In this document: positions 10,466 through 18,196 of the stretch, one piece after another
How positions within the stretch are numbered: the first letter of the stretch is position 1
How the letters are laid out: every line of letters starts with the position of its first letter
Assembly: GCF_000454065.1 (NCBI RefSeq)
Contig: NZ_KE695651.1
Coordinates: 192,258-256,257, forward strand
Reading direction: 5' to 3'
DNA length: 64,000 nt
Origin: Brevibacillus thermoruber 423
GTDB taxonomy: Bacteria; Bacillota; Bacilli; Brevibacillales; Brevibacillaceae
Notes under the pieces: generated by a model
What the model was told of the DNA's origin: nothing
Seen by the model: only the letters and a program-made list of their open reading frames with translations
The model's database searches: none
Program-made: the position numbers and the translations under genes

Positions 10466-11955
10466 CCGGACGTGTGAAAAATTCGCCGCATGACACCTAT
10501 ACTACGGCAGTGCTTAATCCCCAGTTTGAATATGAATTGCACCACTATTTCGACCATTACATTCAGATTGAAGCGGCTCTTTTGCGCTCGTACGAAACGG
10601 CAATGATTTTGACGAAAGAAGAGGTGCGTTCGCTTTTGAAAGCCATCCAGGGCATTACGAAAGAAACGCTGCTTCAATCATCAAAAGAAAATATGACGGA
10701 CATGGCTTTCACGCTGGAGCGGTCGATTGAAAATCGGTTGGAACAACCTGTTGTCAAATGGCATATCGACCGGAGCCGCAACGATTTTCAAGCATGCGCG
10801 CAGCTCATGTATGCAAGGGAGCAGTGGGTCGCGCTGATCGAAAAAGTTCAGATGCTGCGGGATGTCATTTTGGATCGAGCAAACATGTACCATACGGTCA
10901 TCATGCCGGGGTACACGCATTTTCAATCCGCGCAAATCATCAGTGTTTCCTTCTATCTGACAGCGATCAGCAAACACCTTCTGGAGACAGAAAAAAGGAT
11001 GATTGCCGCATTGGAAGCGATGAACACATATTGTCCGCTTGGCTCCGGGGCGATGTCCGGACAGGAATATCCCGTGGACAACCTGCAATTGGCAAGGTCT
11101 TTGGGATTTACATCGTACATTGGCCATGCCCTGAGCGGGGTTGCTTCGCGGGACTGGCTGTTGGACATCGGGAGCTGCCTGGCTTTTTTTGCGAACAACA
11201 TGAGCCGCTTCCTGACCGACCTGATGAACTGGGGGAGCAGCGAGTACCAATTTATTGACTTTCCCGACGAGCTGGCCGGCATTTCATCCTCGATGCCCCA
11301 AAAGAGAAATTTTCCGATTTTGGAAAGGGCCAGGGGAAAAACCGCCCATCTGCTCACATACTATGTCGATTTTTTGCTCGGCCAAAGAAACACGGCCTAC
11401 AGCAATCTGGTGGAGGTTTCCAAGGAGTCGAGCAAAAACCTTCTCTCCCTGTTCCAGGAAATGCAAGTGCTGCTTGATTTACTCATGCTCGTATTTGAAA
11501 ACATCCAGTTTCAAAGCGAAAAGATGAAGCAATGCTGCACAAAGGATTACTATGGGGGGTTTTCGCTGGCAAACCGGATCACGGAAAAAAACGGAATACC
11601 GTATCGGCAGGCGCAGGTGATAGCCGGACAGTTTATCACCCGGTCGATCCAAGCCGGACAATCTCCACAGCATGTTTCTGTGGAAGTCTTGCAGGAGATT
11701 TGCCGTGAGCACGGCTTTGCCAATCGAATCACGCAGCAAGAGCTGCAATCGCTCTTTGGCTTACGTGCTGCCTTATCCATGAAGCGATCGGCAGGATCTA
11801 CAAACCCGGACGCAGTGAAGGACATGATTGTCTTGCAAACGCAAGAGGCCGCCCAATGCAAACAGGTATTCAGCAGAATTGCCACTGATCTGAAGCAGCA
11901 GCGGGAAGAGTTGGCCAGATGGATGACGTCTGAAGGTAAGGAGTATGACCGATGA
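10450..11955 (+). CDS. Argininosuccinate-lyase-like enzyme (candidate DabB of 2,3-diaminobutyrate synthesis)
   Basis: This is a fumarase/aspartase-superfamily lyase of about 501 residues. The family signature appears as SSSMPQKRN near nt 11284, holding the mobile-loop catalytic Ser. HIDRSRND near 10762 and PGYTHFQSAQ match the argininosuccinate lyase motifs HTGRSRND and PGYTHLQ. In arginine synthesis the enzyme releases fumarate. Here, beside a threonine-type kinase and a cysteine-synthase-like enzyme, it more likely releases fumarate from an N-(aminocarboxypropyl)aspartate intermediate to give 2,3-diaminobutyrate, as proposed for DabB in friulimicin and its counterpart in pacidamycin. No arginine gene is nearby. 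ATG 10450 overlaps the NRPS stop and has GGAG eight bases upstream; the frame also extends upstream inside the NRPS gene. Confidence 0.85.
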   Translation: MQARLTGRVKNSPHDTYTTAVLNPQFEYELHHYFDHYIQIEAALLRSYETAMILTKEEVRSLLKAIQGITKETLLQSSKENMTDMAFTLERSIENRLEQPVVKWHIDRSRNDFQACAQLMYAREQWVALIEKVQMLRDVILDRANMYHTVIMPGYTHFQSAQIISVSFYLTAISKHLLETEKRMIAALEAMNTYCPLGSGAMSGQEYPVDNLQLARSLGFTSYIGHALSGVASRDWLLDIGSCLAFFANNMSRFLTDLMNWGSSEYQFIDFPDELAGISSSMPQKRNFPILERARGKTAHLLTYYVDFLLGQRNTAYSNLVEVSKESSKNLLSLFQEMQVLLDLLMLVFENIQFQSEKMKQCCTKDYYGGFSLANRITEKNGIPYRQAQVIAGQFITRSIQAGQSPQHVSVEVLQEICREHGFANRITQQELQSLFGLRAALSMKRSAGSTNPDAVKDMIVLQTQEAAQCKQVFSRIATDLKQQREELARWMTSEGKEYDR

Positions 11956-12842
11956 GACTGAAAGTGGGAAAAGGGGAAGCTCATGGCACCTTTGGAGAGC
12001 TGCTGCAAGGTGTTTTGCCGAGCGGCCAGGACTTTTTGGTAACGTTTCCTGTCGAGAAGTACTCGACGTGCAAATATGTATGCTCAGCTCAGGATCAAGA
12101 GTTAAGCGTATATCCTGCGTGGAAGCGGAAGTCGCTTCATTTTGCCAAGAGAATCCTTGAGTATTATGGCTTGCCCGTCAAAGGCACATTGTATTTGGAA
12201 AGTCAGCTTCAGCAAGGAAAGGGGCTGGCGAGTTCGACGGCAGATATGATGGCGACTGTAAAAGCCATTGAATCCTGCCATGACATTGACATTCCTACCC
12301 AGGTGATCGAGGACATCCTTCGCGATATTGAGCCATCCGACGGGATTATGTACCCTGGCATCGTTTCTTATTACCACAAAGAAGTGAGATTGAGAGAACG
12401 GATAGGGGAGTGCCCTCCGTTTACCGTGATCGCCCTGGATGAGGGCGGCGAAGTAAATACGGTCGATTTCAATTGCCTGCCCAAGCCTTTCACAGAAGAA
12501 GACAGGCAAGAATATGCCGTGCTGCTTGAGAGGATAACCGCTGCCATACGTGCCCAGGATGCGGGGGGAATAGGAGCGGTCGCTACGAGAAGCGCGGAAT
12601 TGAACCAGAAGCTGCATCCAAAGAAGACGTTTGCTCAGGTAAACAGAATTTGTCGATCAATTGAAGGGGCGGGGATAGTTACGGCTCATAGCGGGACATT
12701 TATCGGCATCCTCCTTTCTGAAAATGACAGCGCCTATTATGAAAAAGTAAAAGAAGGGCTGTCTTTGTTGAAACAGTTGGGCTGCCCGACAGAAATCTTC
12801 CAATCCATGTCCACTATGGAAAGAAAGAAGGTTTTGGTGTGA
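11952..12842 (+). CDS. GHMP-family kinase resembling L-threonine kinase (candidate DabC)
   Basis: This small-molecule kinase of 296 residues has the GHMP ATP loop GKGLASSTADM around residue 89. Its N-terminal GTFGELLQG resembles GSCGELIQG of PduX-type L-threonine kinases. By family and context it would phosphorylate the side-chain hydroxyl of threonine, turning it into a leaving group for the next enzyme. Its ATGA overlaps the stop of the lyase gene, and its own stop overlaps the next start, so the three genes are translationally coupled. Homoserine or serine remain possible substrates, because the acceptor cannot be read from the sequence. Confidence 0.82.
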   Translation: MRLKVGKGEAHGTFGELLQGVLPSGQDFLVTFPVEKYSTCKYVCSAQDQELSVYPAWKRKSLHFAKRILEYYGLPVKGTLYLESQLQQGKGLASSTADMMATVKAIESCHDIDIPTQVIEDILRDIEPSDGIMYPGIVSYYHKEVRLRERIGECPPFTVIALDEGGEVNTVDFNCLPKPFTEEDRQEYAVLLERITAAIRAQDAGGIGAVATRSAELNQKLHPKKTFAQVNRICRSIEGAGIVTAHSGTFIGILLSENDSAYYEKVKEGLSLLKQLGCPTEIFQSMSTMERKKVLV

Positions 12843-13897
12843 TGGAGAAAAGCCTGATCGACCTGATTGGAAAGACGCCGCTAATCCGGCTGCGGCTGGA
12901 TGGCAATAGTAAAGCTCCTGTATACGCAAAGCTGGAACTGTTGAATCCCTATGGCATGAAAGACAGGGTAGCCAAGGAAATGATTATGGCTGCCAAGAGA
13001 ACCGGCGAGCTCCAGGATCATGCGCCGATCGTGGAAAGCTCGTCGGGAACGCTGGCCTTGGGCATTGCCATGATTGGCACATACCTGGGGCATGACGTCC
13101 ACATTGTCACCGACCCGCGCATTGATGAATTAACGCTAGGAAAACTCAGGGCGTTGGGGGCGCAGGTGCATATTGTGGAGAAAATGGAAGCGGATGGGGG
13201 CTGGCAAAAAGCAAGGCTGAATTATTTGCATGGTTTGCTGGACAAATATCCCCATGCATACTGGCCAAAGCAGTACGAGAATCCACAAAATCCGCTGGCC
13301 TATCGGCAGTTGGCGGATGACCTGGTACAAGAGCTGGGGCGCGTCGATTATCTCGTCGGTTCAGTAGGGAGTGGAGGCTCTCTATGCGGAACAGCCAAAG
13401 CATTGCGGGAAAGAAATCCCGATTTGACCGTCATCGCTGTCGATGCCGTAGGCAGCGTTATCTTCTACCAAACAGACAATCCCAAACGATTGCAAAGCGG
13501 CCTGGGCAACAGTTTGCGCTCGCCCAATGTTGATTTCTCTGTCATCGATGTAGTTCACTGGTTGAATGACGAAGAAGCTTTCACATGGACGCGGGAGCTC
13601 GCCGTTCAGGAAAAAATCTTTGCGGGGAACAGTTCAGGCAGCGTGTACGCCGTATCAAGGTGGCTGAGCAGCCAGGTATCGGAACAGTCAGTGATTGCCT
13701 GCATCTTCCCGGACAGAGGGGATCGCTATCTTCACTCGATTTACAGCGATGATTTTTTCAACGCCCACCAATTGAAAAAGGAGAGCTTGCGTGTTTCGCC
13801 TGCTCGCATTGAAGAATTAAAGGATGTCTCCGAATGGACGTACTTTCACTTTAACAAGGGGAAATTTGGACATGAAGCGAAAACTGCTGTTTATTGA
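12842..13897 (+). CDS. Cysteine-synthase-like PLP enzyme (candidate DabA, beta-replacement on phosphothreonine)
   Basis: This fold-type II PLP enzyme of 351 residues opens with IGKTPLIRL. The Schiff-base Lys lies in NPYGMKDR (NPxGSxKDR in OASS-type enzymes). The phosphate-binding loop is GSVGSGGSLCG. The substrate loop, TSGNT in cysteine synthase, reads SSGTL, which suggests a different substrate. In context it could replace the phosphate of O-phosphothreonine with the amine of aspartate, making the adduct cleaved by the lyase-like enzyme. GTG 12839 is an alternative start one codon upstream; the region AAAGAAGG serves either. The C-terminus is longer than in CysK. SbnA-like diaminopropionate chemistry is an alternative, but no SbnB-like partner is present. 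Confidence 0.83.
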   Translation: MEKSLIDLIGKTPLIRLRLDGNSKAPVYAKLELLNPYGMKDRVAKEMIMAAKRTGELQDHAPIVESSSGTLALGIAMIGTYLGHDVHIVTDPRIDELTLGKLRALGAQVHIVEKMEADGGWQKARLNYLHGLLDKYPHAYWPKQYENPQNPLAYRQLADDLVQELGRVDYLVGSVGSGGSLCGTAKALRERNPDLTVIAVDAVGSVIFYQTDNPKRLQSGLGNSLRSPNVDFSVIDVVHWLNDEEAFTWTRELAVQEKIFAGNSSGSVYAVSRWLSSQVSEQSVIACIFPDRGDRYLHSIYSDDFFNAHQLKKESLRVSPARIEELKDVSEWTYFHFNKGKFGHEAKTAVY

Positions 13898-15128
13898 GTC
13901 AAATACAACCGGAACAGGCATGCTTGCCTTGAAGCGAACAAAGGAACTGGGATATGATCCGGTGCTGTTGACCAGTGAACCGAACCGCTATGAGGGCTTG
14001 CGCGACCAAAGCTGCGAGATCGTCGTGTGCGATACAAACGATCCGGAAAAACTGGCAGAAACGATTCCGCTTCATTTTAAACGGGAGGACATCGCGGGCA
14101 TAACGACGACCAGCGAATATTACATTTATACAGTCGCGCTTCTGGCCAAGCGATTTGGATGGCGCGGCAACCCGCCCATTGCGATGAAAACGTGCAGGAA
14201 CAAGGCGGCTGTCCGCGCCTTGCTGCGGGACCTTCCTGAGCTTTACCAGCCCTGGTTTTTTACTGTCGACCATGTACAGCAGTTGGAGGAAATCAAGCAG
14301 CATATCAAATTCCCGTGCATAGTCAAGCCAGTCGATGACAGTGGGTCCAACCAGGTCGTAAAATGCCTTTCCTTTACGGAGCTGCACGGGCAGGTGAAGG
14401 AGATATTGGCGGTGAAACGAAATGTCCGCCAACAACCGACCGCTCAAATCGCTTTGATCGAAGAGTACGTGGAGGGACCGGAGTACAGTGTCGAGGTTTT
14501 TTCATATGAGGGGCGACACTCCATCATCGGCATAACGGATAAGAGCATCGGGGGAGAGCCCTATTGTATCGAAACTGGCCATGTTTTCCCGTCCCTGGCT
14601 TCTAATCGAATCAAAACGGTCGTGGAAACGGGAGTGCTGTCCATGCTGAAAAAGCTGGATTGGCGCTTCGGGCCGTGCCATCTGGAAATCAAAATCGTAG
14701 ACGAAAAGCTATTCCTTGTAGAGTGCAATGGACGATTGGCCGGGGGGATGATTCCCGAACTGATTCGGCATGCGACCGGTATGGATGTGTTAAAGGAACA
14801 ACTCAAAGCTGCGGTTGGCTTGTCCCCTGAGCTTGGCAGCCAGCCTCTACAATATGCAGGGATTCGCTTTCTGATCCCAAAAGAAGCGGGAGAAATTCAG
14901 GAGGTGACCGGCATCGAACAGCTTCGGCAACTGCCGGGTGTGAAGGAAGTCGTATGCAGGGCAGAGCCGGGAAAGCTGGTGCAAAGAGTCGTAAATGCGT
15001 ACGGACGACTGGGCTACATCATTGCGGCTGCAGCAGATGGAAAAGAGCTGCATCAGCTGTTGAGTCAAATGGACAATGTGGAAGTAAAGATGAAGGAGCG
15101 TGTGTCTGTTGCTGAATTTTCTGAGTGA
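13872..15128 (+). CDS. ATP-grasp carboxylate-amine ligase
   Basis: This ATP-grasp enzyme of 418 residues belongs to the carbamoyl-phosphate-synthase-like/L-amino-acid-ligase group. It shows FPCIVKPVDDSGSNQVV (ATP-binding Lys and Gly-rich loop), IEEYVEGPEYSVEV, and the metal-binding HLEIK and LVECNGRLAGG. Such enzymes form an acyl phosphate and couple it to an amine. Here it may link diaminobutyrate or another amino acid to a carboxylate, or protect an intermediate. ATG 13872 is chosen because AAGGGG lies about ten bases upstream and homology begins there (KLLFIES). It overlaps the previous gene by 26 bases. The actual substrate is unknown. Confidence 0.85.
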   Translation: MKRKLLFIESNTTGTGMLALKRTKELGYDPVLLTSEPNRYEGLRDQSCEIVVCDTNDPEKLAETIPLHFKREDIAGITTTSEYYIYTVALLAKRFGWRGNPPIAMKTCRNKAAVRALLRDLPELYQPWFFTVDHVQQLEEIKQHIKFPCIVKPVDDSGSNQVVKCLSFTELHGQVKEILAVKRNVRQQPTAQIALIEEYVEGPEYSVEVFSYEGRHSIIGITDKSIGGEPYCIETGHVFPSLASNRIKTVVETGVLSMLKKLDWRFGPCHLEIKIVDEKLFLVECNGRLAGGMIPELIRHATGMDVLKEQLKAAVGLSPELGSQPLQYAGIRFLIPKEAGEIQEVTGIEQLRQLPGVKEVVCRAEPGKLVQRVVNAYGRLGYIIAAAADGKELHQLLSQMDNVEVKMKERVSVAEFSE

Positions 15129-16155
15129 CACGGTTACCCTGCCGACGCAGGAAATGATGGATGCCATTCAACATGCCATGCTGGGAGACGACGTGTACGG
15201 GCAGGATCAAACTGTGAATGAACTGGAGCGATTGGCCGCCAACATGCTGGGGATGGAAGCGGCCTGCTTTATGCCGAGCGGTACAATGGCAAACTTGGCT
15301 TCCATAATGGCCCATTGTCCTCGCGGCTCCAAGGTGCTGGTTGGCAATGAATCAGACATCTATATTTACGAAGCCGGCGGCGCCTCCGTTTGCGGCGGGA
15401 TTGTATACGAGCCGATACCTACTCAGGCGGATGGACGACTATTGCTGCACGATCTTGCAAAGGCGTTTCCGTTTGATGAAGAGGATCCTCAGTTTGCTTT
15501 GCCCTCTTTAATTTGTCTGGAAAATACCCACAATCGTTGCGGCGGAAAAGTTTTGCCGATCGCTTATTTGCAAGAGGTAAAGGAATTTGCGGCGGAACGC
15601 AATGTTCCTGTCCACATGGATGGTGCCCGTATTTTTAATGCGGCAGTTGCCCTCGATCTGGACGTAAGAGAAATCGCTCGATATGCCGATTCGGTTCAAT
15701 TTTGTTTGTCAAAAGGATTGTCTGCCCCAATTGGTTCGATTGCAGCAGGAACTCAGTCTCATATAAACAAAGTGAGAAAAATAAGAAAGATGTTGGGCGG
15801 AGGAATGAGGCAAGCAGGGATTGCTGCGGCGCCTGGTATTATAGCGTTACATACAATGGTTGCAAGGTTGGATCAGGATCACAGGCATGCAAAACAATTG
15901 GCCGATGGATTGGCAAGGATCAACGGAATCGAATTGGATGTCCAGCAGGTGCAAACAAACATCGTCATCTTTCGAGTAACTGATCCTCGTTATTCTTGGG
16001 ATTCATTTTTGCAAACGGCAAAGTCTCGTGGCGTGATTTTTTCAGAGATGGGCTATGGAAGGATTAGAGCGGTTGTTCATAGACATATAACGACTGATGA
16101 TATTAATAGAGCGGTTCAAGTAGTGGAAGAGATGATGAAAAAAGGCCCATTTTAG
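15109..16155 (+). CDS. Low-specificity threonine aldolase family protein
   Basis: This fold-type I PLP enzyme reversibly splits beta-hydroxy-amino acids into glycine and an aldehyde. The N-terminus, SDTVTLPTQEM, matches the SDTVT start of the family. HMDGARIFNAAVAL carries the PLP-contacting Asp/Arg, and FCLSKGLSAPIGS carries the Schiff-base Lys. TTG 15109 is preferred because AAGGAG (15093-15098) is ten bases upstream; GTG 15100 would be too close. It overlaps the ATP-grasp gene by 20 bases and ends in a terminator. In the cluster it could build a beta-hydroxy-amino acid from glycine plus an aldehyde from operon 2, or adjust the threonine/allo-threonine pool. Both roles are inference. Confidence 0.88.
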   Translation: MLNFLSDTVTLPTQEMMDAIQHAMLGDDVYGQDQTVNELERLAANMLGMEAACFMPSGTMANLASIMAHCPRGSKVLVGNESDIYIYEAGGASVCGGIVYEPIPTQADGRLLLHDLAKAFPFDEEDPQFALPSLICLENTHNRCGGKVLPIAYLQEVKEFAAERNVPVHMDGARIFNAAVALDLDVREIARYADSVQFCLSKGLSAPIGSIAAGTQSHINKVRKIRKMLGGGMRQAGIAAAPGIIALHTMVARLDQDHRHAKQLADGLARINGIELDVQQVQTNIVIFRVTDPRYSWDSFLQTAKSRGVIFSEMGYGRIRAVVHRHITTDDINRAVQVVEEMMKKGPF

Positions 16156-17149
16156 CATACTGACTTTCGGTATGCTCTATTTTTTGTCCCTGTTTCTTTA
16201 CTGAGTGCAGGTCCGAAATGCGTTTGCACAAATCTTGGGTCTTTTGCAAAATGATGTGGCCTTGTTCGGTTTCTCCAAGCTTGAAATGGATTTCGGCAAG
16301 GGTTTTTGCCGCTTGGACGTACAATTGCTCGCGAAGTTCAAATTTGAAGATGGAAACGGCATGCTCCAGATACTCTCTGGCATGCTCCAGGTTGCCCGCA
16401 TTGCTATACACAATGCCCAGCATATGGTAGATCTCTCCTGCCGAGTAGTGCAAGTGATGCGAATATAAGTAGAGAAGCAATCGATAGCCCAGCTCCAGGC
16501 AGAGATCATATCGTTTTTGGTGGTAGTGCATGTACGCCAGGTTGTAGCCTAATCTGGGGAAAAGGGTCTTGTCTTCTACGAAGGGTAGACTTTCCAATGC
16601 ACTCATGCTATCTGTCAACAGGCGGTATGCCTCAACCTTTTGATCCATCTCGATCAGAAGCAGCGCAAGTGAATTGGCAACATTGATGTCCAGTTCATTG
16701 ACAATTTTGCCGCTTGAAATCAGCTTGCGAAACGTTTGCTCTGCTTTTCGCGGATGGCGGTCAATCCGGTAATACAGGATGCCTTTTTGCCATTCAATAA
16801 ATTTCAAGAAGCTGCTGTCCCGAAAGCTTTTGTTCCTTTTAACAAATGTGATTGCTTCTTCGATGAGGTATTGCAGCGTGGTATAATCGTGGAAATAAAG
16901 ACTTTCTCTACATAATCTATGAATTTTCGCAACAAAATGGATGAGCGTTTCGTTTTCATAGGTAAGCAAGTAATCGACCGGAATCTTCAATTTCAGACAG
17001 ATGCTTTGCAAAATGTCCAAACGCGGTATATGGTTCCCCTTCTCAATCCGAAACAATGTGGATTCGTCACAAATGTCTTCGGCAACATACTTTCTGGAAT
17101 AGCCCCGTTTCTCTCGAAAATACTGGATTTTATCCCCTATCGTTTTCAT
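16103..17149 (-). CDS. XRE-type HTH regulator with TPR domain (RRNPP/PlcR-like)
   Basis: This predicted cytoplasmic DNA-binding regulator has 348 residues. Residues 1-65 form an XRE helix-turn-helix (GDKIQYFREKRGYSRKYVA, then STLFRIEKGNHIPRLDIL). The rest is helical, with several tetratricopeptide-like repeats (for example ALLLIEMDQKVEAYRLL, and IYHMLGIVYSNAGNLEHAREYLEHA). This is the architecture of the peptide-sensing RRNPP family (Rgg, PlcR, NprR, PrgX). Start 17149 is chosen because GGGAG precedes it and the HTH begins at once; the longer frame to 17290 adds a hydrophobic AT-rich leader. It is convergent with operon 1, overlapping the aldolase by 53 bases, and divergent from the small ORF at 17265. 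Confidence 0.85.
   Translation of the reverse strand: MKTIGDKIQYFREKRGYSRKYVAEDICDESTLFRIEKGNHIPRLDILQSICLKLKIPVDYLLTYENETLIHFVAKIHRLCRESLYFHDYTTLQYLIEEAITFVKRNKSFRDSSFLKFIEWQKGILYYRIDRHPRKAEQTFRKLISSGKIVNELDINVANSLALLLIEMDQKVEAYRLLTDSMSALESLPFVEDKTLFPRLGYNLAYMHYHQKRYDLCLELGYRLLLYLYSHHLHYSAGEIYHMLGIVYSNAGNLEHAREYLEHAVSIFKFELREQLYVQAAKTLAEIHFKLGETEQGHIILQKTQDLCKRISDLHSVKKQGQKIEHTESQYAKMGLFSSSLPLLEPLY
16154..16186 (+). terminator. Terminator of NRPS/diaminobutyrate operon
   Basis: AGCATAC (16154-16160) and GTATGCT (16170-16176) form a perfect 7-bp stem with a nine-base loop, followed by CTATTTTTTG. It overlaps the aldolase stop codon and ends operon 1. Confidence 0.75.
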
Positions 17150-17172
17150 AGGTTGACTCCCTTTTTTAATGC

Positions 17173-17182
17173 TTACATGTAA
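17173..17182. promoter_or_regulatory. Palindrome TTACATGTAA near regulator start
   Basis: A perfect 10-bp palindrome lies 24 bases upstream of the XRE-TPR start, where an autorepression site could sit. It is seen directly; its function is inferred and weak. Confidence 0.35.
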
Positions 17183-17185
17183 AAA

Positions 17186-17201
17186 AATGCATGTTTGCAT
17201 A
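17186..17201. promoter_or_regulatory. PlcR-box-like operator between divergent regulator and small ORF
   Basis: The 16-mer AATGCATGTTTGCATA contains the perfect inverted repeat ATGCA/TGCAT around a 4-base centre. It matches the PlcR box (TATGNAN4TNCATA) except at the first base. It sits 37 bases from the HTH/TPR regulator start and 64 bases from the small-ORF start, so it could control both. Regulator binding is inference. Confidence 0.5.
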
Positions 17202-17264
17202 TACATTTTAACAGAATTCTTCCGTATATTTGAAGTAGAAATTTGAAAAGGTGGGATAAAAAAT

Positions 17265-17393
17265 ATGAAAAGTAAAAAGATGGCATACATGTTTCTTCAA
17301 AAATCGCAGCGGTTTCCTCGCGTCCCGGTTGCCGAAATGGACAGCAAATTAAAGGATTTTTCTTCCGTCCCGTTCATGCGTACATGCAAGTAG
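17265..17393 (+). CDS. 42-residue small ORF, candidate signalling or leader peptide
   Basis: ATG 17265 is preceded by the strong site AAAGGTGGG with about nine bases of spacing, and the frame closes at TAG 17391. The product starts MKSKKMAYMFLQ, is rich in Lys/Arg, and ends VPFMRTCK. The next gene's ribosome site overlaps its stop, so the two form an operon. It lies divergent to a TPR regulator of the peptide-sensing type, as shp genes lie divergent to rgg. Against a secreted pheromone, the hydrophobic N-terminal stretch is only about six residues, too short for a classical signal peptide. A leader peptide or a regulator-binding microprotein are alternatives. I do not recognise the family. 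Confidence 0.55.
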   Translation: MKSKKMAYMFLQKSQRFPRVPVAEMDSKLKDFSSVPFMRTCK

Positions 17394-17406
17394 AGGTGAA
17401 CATAGA

Positions 17407-18054
17407 ATGGGTGTACGCAACATCTTAATCGTTGACGAGAGAGAAGGGAAGCAATCATTTTATTCGAATTTGCTGTCTGTAAAAAGGTACGCCTGTCATT
17501 TTTTGAACAACCAGGATTTACTCTCGGATCCCGTTTTTATGAAAAAGTTCGATCTTGTCATATTAAGTCTCACGAAGGATACTCTCTCGCTCCACATACA
17601 AAACAAGCATCCTCGAACGATCATCCTGCTGAGCACTAAATATAAGCATTACGCAAAATTTGTCCAAGGTGCCCAGGCCATCCTTATGAAGGAATGCCCC
17701 ACCGAACTCAAAATCGCCATCAATGTTGTGGAAAGAGGAAGCTGCTACTTCTCCAGCGAGTTCATGGATACGCTTTTTTCTGGCTGGAGGGCAGAGAAGA
17801 CCGCAGACGATTTCGACATGGAGTTCCATTTGCCGGAAACATTGACAGAAATGGAGCTTCGCGTGGCTGAGGAACTGGCGAATGACAGAACCAATCAACA
17901 AATAGCGGATACCCTCTACCTCAGCAAGCGAACAGTGGAGTACCATATCGCCGCGTGCATGCAAAAATTGGGGGTAAAAAGCAGGGTTGGACTGGCTGTG
18001 AAGATGACAAAAGTAAATATGTTCAGGCAGATGCTGAACAAGCGAATACTTTGA
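17407..18054 (+). CDS. NarL/LuxR-type regulator with degenerate receiver domain
   Basis: This 215-residue response-regulator-like protein begins with a receiver fold (residues 1-115, NILIVDE). It ends in a LuxR helix-turn-helix (residues about 150-205: LTEMELRVAEELANDRTNQQIADTL as a scanning frame, then SKRTVEYHI). At the position of the phosphorylated Asp, the third strand reads FDLVILSLTK, so residue 54 is Ser, which argues against classical phosphorelay control. No histidine kinase is adjacent. GAGGTG precedes the ATG by eight bases and overlaps the small-ORF stop. It is the likely pathway-specific activator of one or both biosynthetic operons (inference). Confidence 0.85.
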   Translation: MGVRNILIVDEREGKQSFYSNLLSVKRYACHFLNNQDLLSDPVFMKKFDLVILSLTKDTLSLHIQNKHPRTIILLSTKYKHYAKFVQGAQAILMKECPTELKIAINVVERGSCYFSSEFMDTLFSGWRAEKTADDFDMEFHLPETLTEMELRVAEELANDRTNQQIADTLYLSKRTVEYHIAACMQKLGVKSRVGLAVKMTKVNMFRQMLNKRIL

Positions 18055-18085
18055 CAGGTCTTGCAAGTGGCAGACCGACGATGAA

Positions 18086-18114
18086 CAGCTCTATCAGGAA
18101 AAATGGTAGAGCTG
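18086..18114 (+). other. Stable 11-bp hairpin between regulator gene and operon 2
   Basis: CAGCTCTATCA (18086-18096) pairs with TGGTAGAGCTG (18104-18114), with one G-U pair, around a GGAAAAA loop. No T-tract follows on either strand, so it is not a standard terminator. It could be an attenuator, an RNA processing site or a protein-binding site in the operon 2 leader. Confidence 0.5.
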
Positions 18115-18196
18115 TATATACTTTGCGGGAAATACGGGGGCATCGCTGTCGCAGCTTGCTTATGATGAAGATACATCTCTTATGCGGAGGGAAACA

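Noticed and set aside
10450-11955. Ordinary argininosuccinate lyase (argH)
   Set aside because: No arg genes are adjacent, the signature is altered to SSSMPQKRN, and the gene is embedded in the biosynthetic operon next to kinase and synthase partners.
17150-17290. N-terminal extension of the XRE-TPR regulator
   Set aside because: It would cover the divergent promoter region and add an AT-rich hydrophobic leader; a good ribosome site supports start 17149.
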